Source: Clostridia bacterium
Lineage (GTDB): Bacteria > Bacillota > Clostridia > Christensenellales > Aristaeellaceae
Reading direction: 5' to 3'
DNA length: 64,000 nt
NCBI GenBank assembly: GCA_017534885.1
Contig: JAFXVR010000069.1
Span: forward strand, 1-64,000
In this document: piece by piece, positions 43,568 through 51,712 of the stretch
Position numbering within the stretch: position 1 is the stretch's first letter
How the letters are laid out: each line of letters opens with the position of its first letter
Position numbers and translations under genes: made by a program
Notes under the pieces: generated by a model
Database searches by the model: none
Told to the model about the DNA's origin: nothing
Seen by the model: the letters and a program-made list of their open reading frames with translations, nothing else

Positions 43568-44488
43568 ATGAATCAGTATCTGGACATCAAGCCTGAAGTG
43601 AGGGAAGCGCTGGCCGCGGGCAAACCGGTGGTCGCCCTGGAATCGACCATCATCTCCCATGGCATGCCCTATCCGCAAAACGTGGAAACAGCGCTGAACG
43701 TCGAGAAGATCATCCGCGAGCACGGCGCGGTGCCGGCAACCATCGCTATCATCGGCGGACGGCTGAAGGCGGGCCTGACGCCCGAGGAGATTGAGTACTT
43801 CGGCAAGAAGGGCACGACCATCGCGAAGGCTTCCCGGCGCGACCTGGCGGTGCTCTGCGCCCGCGGCGAGGATGGAGCCACCACCGTGACCACCACCATG
43901 ATCATCGCGCATATGGCGGGCATCTCTTTCTTTGCGACCGGCGGCATCGGCGGCGTGCACCGGGGCGCGGAAAAGACCATGGACATCTCCGCCGACCTGG
44001 AGGAGCTCGCCAGGACACCGGTGATGGTCATCTGCGCGGGTGCCAAGGCGATCCTTGACCTGCGGCTGACATTGGAATACCTGGAAACCCACGGCGTGCC
44101 CGTGCTGGGCTACGGCACAGAGGAACTGCCCGCCTTCTACTCGAGGCATTCCGGTTTGAAGGTGGATTACAGGGTGGATTCGCCTGAAGAGCTGGCTGAG
44201 GCCTTCTGTGTCCAGAAGGAGCTGGGCCTGGGCGGCGGCATGCTGGTGACCAACCCGATTCCGGAGGCCTACGCCATGGACGGCACTGCCATCGACCGGG
44301 CCATTGACCAGGCGGTGCGGGAAGCCGAAAAGCAGGGTGTGCGCGGCAAGGAGATCACGCCCTTCCTGCTGGCCCGGGTGAAAGACCTGACCGGCGGCGA
44401 CTCTCTCGAGAGCAACATTCGTCTGGTCTACAACAACGCCGCCTTAGCCGCCGAAACCGCCAAAGCGTATCAGGGTGTAAATGGGTGA
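43568..44488 (+). CDS. psuG: Pseudouridine-5'-phosphate glycosidase
   Basis: Splits pseudouridine 5'-phosphate into uracil and ribose 5-phosphate in the cytoplasm. The 306-residue protein shows the family motifs ALESTIISHGMPYPQN (near 23), TVTTTMIIAHMAGI (near 107), FATGGIGGVHRGAE and NPIPEAYAMD. The partner kinase psuK is not adjacent, so either another kinase supplies the phosphate or psuK lies elsewhere. AGGAGG precedes the ATG. Confidence 0.95.
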   Translation: MNQYLDIKPEVREALAAGKPVVALESTIISHGMPYPQNVETALNVEKIIREHGAVPATIAIIGGRLKAGLTPEEIEYFGKKGTTIAKASRRDLAVLCARGEDGATTVTTTMIIAHMAGISFFATGGIGGVHRGAEKTMDISADLEELARTPVMVICAGAKAILDLRLTLEYLETHGVPVLGYGTEELPAFYSRHSGLKVDYRVDSPEELAEAFCVQKELGLGGGMLVTNPIPEAYAMDGTAIDRAIDQAVREAEKQGVRGKEITPFLLARVKDLTGGDSLESNIRLVYNNAALAAETAKAYQGVNG

Positions 44489-44526
44489 GCCGCTGAAATC
44501 AAAAGACTGAGAAGAACCCAAAAGAC

Positions 44527-44610
44527 AAAAGTTCTTTGGAAAGAGAATAGGGGGTTTGGGGGGAAGGGGAAAACCTTTCTTTCAAGAAAGGTTTTCCCCT
44601 TCCCCCCAAG
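44527..44610. repeat. Long-hairpin intergenic repeat, copy 2
   Basis: A perfect 26 bp inverted repeat (44556-44581 with 44584-44609) closing on a TC dinucleotide, preceded by an AAAAGTTCTTT... purine-rich flank ending in a G-run. Layout, flank and loop match copy 1 at 277-356 although arm sequences differ. It ends eight bases before the fucosidase ATG, so it fills that gene's leader and would also terminate or stall psuG transcription. Confidence 0.8.
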
Positions 44611-44617
44611 AAGCACT

Positions 44618-45892
44618 ATGAATCTACTGAAACCCACAGCCGGGCAGATGGCGTTTATGGACTGGGAACTCGGGCTGTTTTTTCATTTCGGGATCAGGAG
44701 CTTTTTCAAGGGCCACAGGGACTGGGACAACAGGCCCATGCCCGCGGAGGCGTTTAATCCCGAACAGCTGGACTGCATGCAGTGGTGCCGGGAAGCGCGG
44801 GACGCCGGAGCGAAGTACGCGATTCTGGTGTGCAAACATCACGACGGGTTTGCCAACTGGCCAACCAAGTATTCAGATTACAGCGTCGCGCACACCCCTT
44901 GGCGGAACGGGAAAGGGGACGTGGTGCGGGAGTTCACCGAGGCTTGCCGCGCGTACGGACTGAATGTCGGTCTGTATTACTCACCGGCGCAGTGGGGCGG
45001 AGAGACGGCCTTCCAGGAGGGCAGCGCCTACGACGATTACTTCATCGGGCAGCTGACAGAGCTGCTGACCTGGTATGGGGAGATCGACTACCTGTGGTTT
45101 GACGGCTGCGGCTCGGAAAGACATTCCTTTGACCGGGAGCGCATTGTCCGCGCCATCAGAAGCCTTCAGCCGGATATCCTGATTTTTCAGATGTGGGATC
45201 CGGATACCCGGTGGATCGGCAATGAGGACGGCTATGCGCCGCTGGACAATCCGAATGTGCGCGAACGCCTGGATTTCTCCATGCTGGCCAGCGAACAGGA
45301 GCGGCTGGAGGCGGAGCGCTTCCTGCCGGCGGAATGCGACTGCATGATGCGGGACACCTGGTTTGACTGCGCCGACAACGCTGACCGGGTCAAAAGCCCG
45401 GAGGAGCTGATGGGCATGTATGAGATGAGCGTGGGGCGCGGCAGCAGCCTGCTCATCAACATTGGCCCGGACAGCCGCGGCCTGCTGCCCGATGAAGACG
45501 TGGCCTCCCTGCGCGGATTCGGGGAGCTTCTGCGGGCCAGGTACGGCTGTCCCAATCCGCGCTTCGGGTCTGTGAGAGTGGAAAGCCCAACGAGTTTTTC
45601 GATTGAGACCGCAACCTTCCACGCCGACCGCGAGGAGGAGCCGGATACCGATCCGCAGCTCGTCAGCCGCCTGATGGTTATGGAAGACCTGCGTGACGGC
45701 CAGCATGTCCGGGCCTTCCGTGTCTGGGCGCATCTGCCGGGCTACCGCAGCAAGCGCGTCTGCCTGTACGAGGGCCGCACCATCGGCCACAAGGCCATCT
45801 GCGTCTTTCCGCTCATGCGCACCGCGAAGATCACCGTAGAGATCACGGAAGCCACAGGTCCGGTGCGCATCAGAGGGATTTGGGCATTCTGA
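44618..45892 (+). CDS. Alpha-L-fucosidase, glycoside hydrolase family 29
   Basis: Retaining GH29 enzyme releasing L-fucose. The 424-residue protein has CKHHDGF (72-78), nucleophile Asp162 in YLWFDGCG and a C-terminal beta domain from about 340. No signal peptide: acts on imported oligosaccharides. The ribosome binding site is poor because a hairpin repeat ends directly before the ATG; only AAGAAG is available. Translation may therefore be weak or depend on the hairpin. No fucose catabolic genes lie nearby. Confidence 0.9.
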   Translation: MNLLKPTAGQMAFMDWELGLFFHFGIRSFFKGHRDWDNRPMPAEAFNPEQLDCMQWCREARDAGAKYAILVCKHHDGFANWPTKYSDYSVAHTPWRNGKGDVVREFTEACRAYGLNVGLYYSPAQWGGETAFQEGSAYDDYFIGQLTELLTWYGEIDYLWFDGCGSERHSFDRERIVRAIRSLQPDILIFQMWDPDTRWIGNEDGYAPLDNPNVRERLDFSMLASEQERLEAERFLPAECDCMMRDTWFDCADNADRVKSPEELMGMYEMSVGRGSSLLINIGPDSRGLLPDEDVASLRGFGELLRARYGCPNPRFGSVRVESPTSFSIETATFHADREEEPDTDPQLVSRLMVMEDLRDGQHVRAFRVWAHLPGYRSKRVCLYEGRTIGHKAICVFPLMRTAKITVEITEATGPVRIRGIWAF

Positions 45893-45950
45893 GAGACTGC
45901 CGGCGGAACAAAGCCGGATCCTCAGCCGTGTATGTATCGTTTTCAGCCTC

Positions 45951-45979
45951 TTGCTTTTCAGCGTGAAATCATGTATGAT
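45951..45979 (+). promoter_or_regulatory. Promoter of the rubrerythrin gene
   Basis: TTGCTT (45951-45956), 17 bases, TATGAT (45974-45979), about 45 bases before the ATG. Confidence 0.65.
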
Positions 45980-46024
45980 GGACACAGTGGAACGGGAAAC
46001 GTTCCGAATAAGGAGGATATACAT

Positions 46025-46570
46025 ATGGCTAAGTGGGTTTGCAGTGTATGCGGTTACGTGTTTGAAGGCGAACAGCCCCCGGAGCGGTGCCCCCAGTGCA
46101 AGGCGCCGGCCAGCAAGTTTACCAAGCAGGAAGGCGAATTGACCTGGGCCGCCGAGCATGTGGTCGGCGTGGCGCAGGGCGCTCCGGAAGACATCATCGC
46201 GGATCTCCGCTCCAACTTCAACGGCGAGTGCTCTGAGGTGGGCATGTACCTGGCCATGAGCCGCGTGGCCTATCGCGAGGGCTATCCGGAAATCGGCGAA
46301 TACTGGAAGACCGCCGCCTTCGAGGAAGCCGAGCACGCCGCCAAGTTCGCCGAGCTGCTGGGTGAAGTCCTGACCGACTCCACCGAGAAGAACCTCAAGA
46401 TGCGCGTGGAAGCCGAAAACGGCGCCACCGCCGGCAAGACCGACCTGGCCAAGAGGGCCAAGGCCCTGAACCTGGACGCCATCCATGACACGGTGCACGA
46501 GATGGCCAGAGACGAAGCCCGTCACGGCAAGGCATTCAAGGGCCTGCTGGAGAGGTACTTCGGGAAGTAA
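46025..46570 (+). CDS. Reverse rubrerythrin (rubredoxin domain first)
   Basis: Peroxide-reducing diiron protein of anaerobes. The 181-residue protein begins with a rubredoxin-type iron site (C6, C9, C22, C25) and continues with a ferritin-like diiron domain ([31 protein letters not shown]). Classical rubrerythrin has the reverse order; this order is the reverse-rubrerythrin type known in clostridia. GGAGG precedes the ATG. Its last 45-60 bases recur, diverged, at 46981-47040 and 47485-47530. Confidence 0.95.
   Translation: MAKWVCSVCGYVFEGEQPPERCPQCKAPASKFTKQEGELTWAAEHVVGVAQGAPEDIIADLRSNFNGECSEVGMYLAMSRVAYREGYPEIGEYWKTAAFEEAEHAAKFAELLGEVLTDSTEKNLKMRVEAENGATAGKTDLAKRAKALNLDAIHDTVHEMARDEARHGKAFKGLLERYFGK
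46511..46570 (+). repeat. Rubrerythrin 3'-end repeat, unit A (genuine gene end)
   Basis: The last 60 bases of the rubrerythrin gene, coding [19 protein letters not shown]. Unit B (46981-47040) is identical at 49 of 60 positions by hand alignment without gaps. Confidence 0.85.
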
Positions 46571-46580
46571 CAAGCATGCG

Positions 46581-46610
46581 GGGGGCGAGCTTGTGCTTGC
46601 CCCTTGGTTT
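46581..46610 (+). terminator. Hairpin after rubrerythrin
   Basis: GGGGCGAGC (46582-46590) pairs with GCTTGCCCC (46595-46603), loop TTGT, followed by TTGGTTT, directly after the stop. Confidence 0.65.
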
Positions 46611-46629
46611 CATTTGGGAGGACTTCTGG

Positions 46630-47040
46630 TTGAAGCACAAGCTGCTTTTTACCGTTACGATTCTCGCAGACCTTTTACTGCCGCTGATGATATGCCTACT
46701 CTGGAGACGCGGCGCCCTGCTTGTTATGCCCCTGTTCATCATGAGTCACCTTTTCCTGGGCCGGTTGAATGAATGCATTGGGAAAACTCACCATGAATGC
46801 TGGGTGCTGGGCATTGCGCATATTGTATCCACCTTATGCGCTCATTTGCTGTTTCAGTGGCTGTGGAGCACCTATGTATATCACGGCAATCCCGATGATG
46901 AAACGATTGGCGCTGAGATGTTGGCGATCATAGTCGGCTTGTCAATCACCATTTATCTGCTGATACGCAGCTTGAGCATCGATGAAGCCAGGCACGGCAA
47001 GGCGTTCGCCGGGCTGCTGAAGAGGTGCTTTGGGAAGTAA
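46630..47040 (+). CDS. Four-helix membrane protein ending in a rubrerythrin-like tail
   Basis: I place the start at TTG 46630, eight bases after GGGAGG (46616-46621), giving 136 residues; an in-frame ATG at 46576 lacks a site and lies in the hairpin. Residues 1-115 form about four hydrophobic helices with two short Cys/His-containing loops (LNECIGKTHHECWVLG). The last 20 residues read [19 protein letters not shown], almost the rubrerythrin C-terminus. A diiron helix end cannot function alone, so the tail looks like a fusion made when DNA was inserted or duplicated. Membrane part not recognised. Confidence 0.6.
   Translation: MKHKLLFTVTILADLLLPLMICLLWRRGALLVMPLFIMSHLFLGRLNECIGKTHHECWVLGIAHIVSTLCAHLLFQWLWSTYVYHGNPDDETIGAEMLAIIVGLSITIYLLIRSLSIDEARHGKAFAGLLKRCFGK
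46981..47040 (+). repeat. Rubrerythrin 3'-end repeat, unit B
   Basis: Sixty bases, 49 identical to the rubrerythrin end, in frame with and terminating the membrane-protein gene. Begins 470 bases after unit A. Confidence 0.85.
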
Positions 47041-47075
47041 TACTTCTTGAGTCAGCTGTTTCAGGAGGTACTGCC

Positions 47076-47477
47076 ATGTGTTGGCTCATTTATGGCGCGT
47101 TGCAGGGTGATGTGGAAGCAGAAGCCTTAAACGCCGTCAACAGCAGGCATGACTGCCGAATAACGCAGGGCACCCGGCACGCGATGAAGATGGCGATACT
47201 GGACGAAAGCATGGATTATCGCGTAAATGATGGCTGGTGCGACTGCAACAGCGCCATCGGTATGCACGACCCGAATGCTGAGGAAGTATTGGACATGGCT
47301 GCCCTGATCGGGGAAGCCTGCGCTTTGGACGGAGCCAGGACTCTGTCCTTCTGCAAAACATGGAGAACCGATCGCTGCAAGCGCGAACAGTCGCTGAAAC
47401 GCTCCGAGGTGGATCTCCGACAGCTGCTTGCCGATTTGCAGCCCAAAACGCTGTATACCCTGTCCTGCAAAGAATGA
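47076..47477 (+). CDS. Unknown 133-residue protein between repeat units B and C
   Basis: Starts MCWLIYGALQGDVEAEALNAV at an ATG behind AGGAGG. Soluble, with several scattered Cys and His, and acidic in its middle. No family recognised. It is flanked by two copies of the rubrerythrin-end repeat, as though carried in a cassette. Confidence 0.55.
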   Translation: MCWLIYGALQGDVEAEALNAVNSRHDCRITQGTRHAMKMAILDESMDYRVNDGWCDCNSAIGMHDPNAEEVLDMAALIGEACALDGARTLSFCKTWRTDRCKREQSLKRSEVDLRQLLADLQPKTLYTLSCKE

Positions 47478-47484
47478 CATCCTG

Positions 47485-47530
47485 CGGCAAGACGTTCTCC
47501 TGGCTGCTGAAGAAGCGCTTTGGGAAGCAA
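47485..47530 (+). repeat. Rubrerythrin 3'-end repeat, unit C (degenerate)
   Basis: 46 bases, 40 identical to unit B, less so to unit A. The stop TAA has become CAA. It is not part of a convincing gene and is followed after seven bases by a terminator. Confidence 0.75.
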
Positions 47531-47536
47531 TCTGAT

Positions 47537-47570
47537 AGGGCACGATTCTGACCGAGTATCGTGCCCTTTT
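47537..47570 (+). terminator. Rho-independent terminator after repeat unit C
   Basis: AGGGCACGAT (47537-47546) pairs with ATCGTGCCCT (47558-47567), followed by TTTT. Confidence 0.88.
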
Positions 47571-47583
47571 GAGGAGACAGGAC

Positions 47584-47883
47584 ATGAAACGCAAATGGCT
47601 GCTTTCACTGAAAAAAACGCTTGCACCCGTCCCTGGAACAAATCAATACCTGATTCATAACATTGTCGGACTGATCATAGCCGTCATCGGGTTGATCGCA
47701 TATTTTTCAGGCTTGGGTGAATGGGCGCTTGTGATTGGTGCCTCCTACCTGGGTGCTGTTACAGTGTGCTTTATCCTTCATTTTCAAGCTCGCAAGAGGG
47801 AATCAAATGAGGTACATAGTCAGGCAACTGATAGCGTTCATTGTCGCCATGCTGATGCTGACACCGGTTTACGCGCAGGATGA
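47584..47883 (+). CDS. Small membrane protein, overlapping the next gene
   Basis: A 99-residue frame behind GAGGAGACAG with two hydrophobic helices (about 24-42 and 45-62). The last 25 residues are encoded in sequence shared, in another frame, with the signal peptide of the next gene, an overlap of 77 bases. The real gene may once have ended earlier. No family recognised. Confidence 0.5.
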   Translation: MKRKWLLSLKKTLAPVPGTNQYLIHNIVGLIIAVIGLIAYFSGLGEWALVIGASYLGAVTVCFILHFQARKRESNEVHSQATDSVHCRHADADTGLRAG

Positions 47884-48478
47884 AAGTACTATGGATTCAG
47901 CCATTCTTCACCTTCGAGAATTTGGCTTTGAGATCGATGACAGTGTGAGGGAACGCGTATGGTTTTCCGATCCCAATTCCGAAGAAAAAACCCTGTACGA
48001 TGTTCTGATGGCGATGGGAATCGGGAAAACCACTTATGACGATGGAGAATGGGGTTGGATACCATCATCCAGTCAGGTCTACGCCTTTGACGCAGAAGTC
48101 TTTGATATCACGCTGATGTACACATTCTTCCTGCAGGTCGTGCAGGCCATCGTACCGGATGTTGTCATTTCGGATGTTTCCGAAGACCTGTCAGGAATAA
48201 CAGAAGATTGGGTCATGCCTGATGATGACTTTTCCACATGGACAGACGGTCGTCGCTCCGTTTCATTCAATTGCAACGGACATCCCTATACCATCGAGCT
48301 GGAAAGCTGGCTCGACTGGATAAACCCTGGCATATTGGATTATATGAATCAAGTGCTGGAAGCAGAGAACTGTTCTTGCCGATTACACGCGATTTCTGAA
48401 GGTGAAATGGTCATCATCATTTATGATATAGAGGAGCGAGCCGATGAACTTCGGCAGATGATCCCCCAAGGCTATTAG
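47807..48478 (+). CDS. Secreted protein of unknown function
   Basis: A 223-residue protein with a signal peptide (residues 1-21, ending PVYAQD) and an acidic mature domain containing WGWIPSSSQVYAF near 83. An AGAGGG site precedes the ATG. No family recognised. Base composition is less GC-rich than neighbouring core genes, suggesting accessory status. Confidence 0.7.
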   Translation: MRYIVRQLIAFIVAMLMLTPVYAQDESTMDSAILHLREFGFEIDDSVRERVWFSDPNSEEKTLYDVLMAMGIGKTTYDDGEWGWIPSSSQVYAFDAEVFDITLMYTFFLQVVQAIVPDVVISDVSEDLSGITEDWVMPDDDFSTWTDGRRSVSFNCNGHPYTIELESWLDWINPGILDYMNQVLEAENCSCRLHAISEGEMVIIIYDIEERADELRQMIPQGY

Positions 48479-48543
48479 TGACCCGGTTCAGCAAGACATC
48501 CACAGAAACCAGCATTGCGAACAAGTCGAAAGGAAGATGCGCC

Positions 48544-48898
48544 ATGCAGAACCAAACCATCAACATCAACGTCACCGCCGGCGGCGGCCTTGGCGGAGAC
48601 TCCTATTTCGACGGGGGGTCTGCTGCAGATGATCGGCTGGACGCTGCTGGGTATGCTTGTCACCGTGCTGACCCTCGGTATCTGCCTGCCCTGGGCCTAC
48701 TGCATGATCTATCGCTGGGAGGCGAAGCATACCGTCATCAACGGGCACAGGCTGGTCTTTGATGGCACAGCGCTGCAGCTCTTCGGCAAGTGGATTCTCT
48801 GGCTGATTCTGACGGTCATCACCCTCGGCATCTACGGATTCTGGGTGGGCATCAAGCTGAAGAAGTGGAAGGTCAGCCATACCTTTTTCGCCAACTGA
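48544..48898 (+). pseudogene. DUF898/YjgN-like membrane gene split by a frameshift at a six-G run
   Basis: The frame from ATG 48544 (MQNQTININVTAGGG) leaves the conserved reading after FDGG; the remainder (LLQMIGWTLLGM to VSHTFFAN) continues in the next frame to the stop at 48898. Deleting one G from the run GGGGGG at 48613-48618 restores one 117-residue protein with two pairs of TLGI-W/F-type membrane segments of the DUF898 type. It may be a true mutation, phase variation at the G-run, or a base-calling error. A GAAAGGAAG site precedes the ATG. Confidence 0.7.
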
Positions 48899-48991
48899 CA
48901 GCTGAAGCACCTGAAGCCCAGACAGCAGCTGTTCAATTGATCTGCGGCAGACTAACCGCCGCAGCCAACAAAACAGGAAGGTCATGCTTTC

Positions 48992-49204
48992 ATGAAACTC
49001 AGCGCAAGGAACCAGCTCAAGGGCATCGTCGTCGGCATTCAGGAAGGCGCGGTCAACGGCATCGTCAAGATTGACATCGGCGGCGGCAACGTCATCAGCG
49101 CCACCATCTCCAAGAACGCCATCAGGGAACTGGAGCTTGAGGTCGGCAAGACAGCTTACGCGGTCATCAAAGCCACCTCGGTCATGGTGGGCGTGGACGA
49201 CTGA
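48992..49204 (+). CDS. Mop/TOBE-domain molybdate-binding protein
   Basis: A 70-residue single Mop domain (molbindin), MKLSARNQLKG then KNAIRELELEVGKTAYAVIKATSVMVG, the typical oxyanion-binding repeat. Molbindins buffer molybdate or tungstate in the cytoplasm. No molybdate transporter or cofactor genes are in the window. GGAAGG lies 10 bases before the ATG. Confidence 0.88.
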   Translation: MKLSARNQLKGIVVGIQEGAVNGIVKIDIGGGNVISATISKNAIRELELEVGKTAYAVIKATSVMVGVDD

Positions 49205-49272
49205 ATACGAAGAGGGAAGGATATCTCATCGTCAAAAACCATCCGTCCCCGGCTGAAGCAACGGCGCGTTGC

Positions 49273-49301
49273 TTGCGGAATCGGCAAGCCTGTGCTATGC
49301 T
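49273..49301 (+). promoter_or_regulatory. Promoter of the XRE/zinc-ribbon gene
   Basis: TTGCGG (49273-49278), 17 bases, TATGCT (49296-49301), 19 bases before the ATG, so the leader is very short. Confidence 0.5.
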
Positions 49302-49319
49302 TTCAGCGAGGTGATGATC

Positions 49320-49763
49320 ATGGAACCCAAGGACGTTATCCTTTCCCTGCGCAGCAAGCGCGGCCTCTCCCAGGAGGAGCTGGCTCAGGCGGTCTATGTG
49401 ACCCGGCAGGCGGTCTCCCGGTGGGAAACCGGTGAGACCATTCCCAACACGGATACGCTCAAGGCGCTGTCCCGCTTCTTCGAGGTATCCATCAATACCC
49501 TGCTGGGCTCGCCCCGGCAGCTCTTCTGCCAGTGCTGCGGCATGCCGCTGGAGGATGAGAACATCAGCCGTGAGATCGACGGCACGATGAACGAGGAGTA
49601 CTGCAAGTGGTGCTACACGGACGGAGCGTTCGCCTATCCCACCATTGATTCGCTGATCGACTATCTGGTGGAGCACTTTGCCAGTGAACAGTTTCCGCCG
49701 GAACAGGCCCGGGTGTACTACAGGGAACATCTCGGAGCGCTGAATCATTGGAAGCAGGGATAA
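49320..49763 (+). CDS. XRE-type helix-turn-helix regulator with C-terminal zinc ribbon
   Basis: A 147-residue protein: XRE HTH at residues 5-62 (LSQEELAQAVYVTRQAVSRWETG) and a putative zinc-ribbon domain from about 70 (FCQCCGMPLEDENIS... EEYCKWCYTDGAF). This HTH plus zinc-ribbon combination is common in clostridia; the ribbon may sense metal or redox state. ATG 49320 follows GAGGTG by six bases; ATG 49314 touches the site and is less likely. Targets unknown. Confidence 0.88.
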   Translation: MEPKDVILSLRSKRGLSQEELAQAVYVTRQAVSRWETGETIPNTDTLKALSRFFEVSINTLLGSPRQLFCQCCGMPLEDENISREIDGTMNEEYCKWCYTDGAFAYPTIDSLIDYLVEHFASEQFPPEQARVYYREHLGALNHWKQG

Positions 49764-49780
49764 GGCTGCTAGCGCATCAG

Positions 49781-49820
49781 GAAAAGGGAAAACCCTCATA
49801 TCTGGGGGCTTTCCCTTTTC
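49781..49820. terminator. Bidirectional terminator between the XRE gene and the AraC gene
   Basis: GAAAAGGGAAA (49781-49791) pairs with TTTCCCTTTTC (49810-49820) around an inner CCC/GGG stem, between convergent genes. Confidence 0.8.
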
Positions 49821-49834
49821 TTGATGTACGCAGC

Positions 49835-50734
49835 TTACAGCAGCGGCGCTGTTCCGTAGATGGCGCGGAACTGCGTGGGGGTGCAGCTTTTCAGCTTCTG
49901 GAAGACGCGGTTGAAGGTGGCGACACTGCCGAAACCGGCTTCCCTGGCGACAGACTGCATGGACTTGTCCGTGCCGATGAGCAGGCCTGTGGCGGCCTTG
50001 AGCCGCTTCTGGGTCAGGTACTCGGGGAAGGACATGCCGCAGAACTGCTTGAACAGGCGGGAGAAGTAGTAGCGGGAGAAGCCGGCGAAGGCCGCGACAT
50101 CATCCAGCGACAGGGTCTCCCGGAAGTGCTCGTTGATGTAGGACAGGGCGCTGTTCATGATGGCGGCGTCCGCACGGCGGGCCGGGGCCGTCTGGGTTGT
50201 GTGGCTGCTGATGTAACGCTCGCCCAGGCAGGCGTAGAGTTTCATCAGGCTAGCGTAGCACAGGGTGTTCCACAGCGGTTCACGCCGGTCGTAGATCTCC
50301 ACAACCTCCTGCAGCAGCGCGGCGGCCTTCTCCTGAAGCTCGGGGTCGTCATGCACGTAGATCGGCTTTGTCAGCACTGCGCTGAGCATGCCCAGATCCA
50401 GCAGGGCGGTCAGGGGCTCAGGCTCAAACAGGAAGAGATGGCGCATGATGCCTTCGCCCTCGGTCAGAGAATGCACGGTTCCCGCCGGAATGATCAGTGT
50501 CTCGCCCGGGCCCACCCGGTAAATGGCGTCCGGAAGCTGGTACACGGACACACCCTTGCTCGGCAGGATGATCTCAATGGCGGTGTGCACATGCGAATCA
50601 AAGTGCGCAGCGACATCGGAGGGCCATATCCGCACAGAAGCGTGCTCGGGATAGGTGATGTATTCCTGCTTGCCCTGCAGGATACGGAATCCGTCCGGAA
50701 ACCGGCTGGCCCGCTCTGCCTGCGGCTCTGCCAT
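49835..50734 (-). CDS. AraC family regulator of the sugar transporter
   Basis: A 299-residue regulator: an N-terminal cupin-like sugar-binding domain (DSHVHTAIEIILPSKGVSVYQL near 47) and a C-terminal double HTH (about 200-295) with SRYYFSRLFKQFCGMSFPEYL. It is the last gene of the leftward operon behind two permeases and a binding protein, so it likely controls uptake in response to the imported glycan. The ATG at 50734 follows AAGGAGGG; TTG 50740 is unlikely. Confidence 0.92.
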   Translation of the reverse strand: MAEPQAERASRFPDGFRILQGKQEYITYPEHASVRIWPSDVAAHFDSHVHTAIEIILPSKGVSVYQLPDAIYRVGPGETLIIPAGTVHSLTEGEGIMRHLFLFEPEPLTALLDLGMLSAVLTKPIYVHDDPELQEKAAALLQEVVEIYDRREPLWNTLCYASLMKLYACLGERYISSHTTQTAPARRADAAIMNSALSYINEHFRETLSLDDVAAFAGFSRYYFSRLFKQFCGMSFPEYLTQKRLKAATGLLIGTDKSMQSVAREAGFGSVATFNRVFQKLKSCTPTQFRAIYGTAPLL

Positions 50735-50782
50735 GTGCAACCCTCCTTTCGTGAGAGAATGAATCGGTAGGGGAGGTGCGGA

Positions 50783-51697
50783 TCAGCCCTTCACGCTGCC
50801 CAGCGCCATGCCGGTCACAAAGTACTTCTGCAGGAAGGGATAGACCACCAGGATCGGCACGGTGGAGATCACGGTGATGGCACAGCGGATGGTCACCGGT
50901 GTGGTCAGCGTGGTGGTCTTTAATGCGTCTGCAGAGGTCTTTGCCGCGTTGGAGCTGGCCTGTGTAGTGGCGAGCTTCATCTTCAGCAGGTACTGCAGCG
51001 TATAAAGGTTCTTGTCGCTTCCGCAGTACAGATAGGTGTCAAACCAGCTGTTCCAGGCGCCGACAGCGACGAACAGAGCAACTGTTGCCAGCACAGGCGT
51101 GCACAGCGGGAAGATGATCTGCCAGAAAATCCGGATATCGCCGGCGCCGTCAATCCGTGCGGATTCCACCAGGGCGTCCGGCAGGCCGCCGATGTAAGTC
51201 CGGATCACGATCATGTTGAAGCAGGAGAACATGGTGGGAATGATGTAGACCAGGAACGTGTTTCTCAGTCCAAGCGTTTTTGAAATGAGAAGGTAGTTCG
51301 GAATCATGCCGGCGTTGACATACATGGTCAGCACCAGAACGGTGGTGATTACTTTGCGCAGCACGAATTCCCTGCGGCTCAGGGCGTAGGCGATCATGCC
51401 GGTCCAGAACAGATTCAGCAGGGTGGTGACAATGGTTTTCGATGCAGAGATGAACGCGGCCTGGTATACAGACTTATCTGAAAGAATGGAAACGTAACTC
51501 TTCAGGCTGTATACGCGCGGCCACAGGCCAATGCCGCCGCGGAGGGCGTCTGTTCCGTCGTTGAAGGAATAGGCCACTGTGTTGATGACGGGATAAAGCG
51601 TGAGGAACATCAGCAGGCAGAGGATCACGCCATTCACATAGGGAAAGATGCCATTGCCTTTTCTGCTTCTGGCTCTGCTCATCGCTGTGGTTGTCAT
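50783..51697 (-). CDS. Sugar ABC transporter permease, LplC/YtcP type
   Basis: A 304-residue inner-membrane permease of the CUT1 family, six helices, with the EAA loop visible as ESARIDGAGDIRIFWQIIFP near 190. Pairs with the preceding permease and the binding protein. No ATPase gene is in the operon; such systems usually share an MsmX-like ATPase encoded elsewhere. GGAGGAG precedes the ATG. Confidence 0.94.
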   Translation of the reverse strand: MTTTAMSRARSRKGNGIFPYVNGVILCLLMFLTLYPVINTVAYSFNDGTDALRGGIGLWPRVYSLKSYVSILSDKSVYQAAFISASKTIVTTLLNLFWTGMIAYALSRREFVLRKVITTVLVLTMYVNAGMIPNYLLISKTLGLRNTFLVYIIPTMFSCFNMIVIRTYIGGLPDALVESARIDGAGDIRIFWQIIFPLCTPVLATVALFVAVGAWNSWFDTYLYCGSDKNLYTLQYLLKMKLATTQASSNAAKTSADALKTTTLTTPVTIRCAITVISTVPILVVYPFLQKYFVTGMALGSVKG

Positions 51698-51712
51698 GTC
51701 GTTCTCCTCCTT

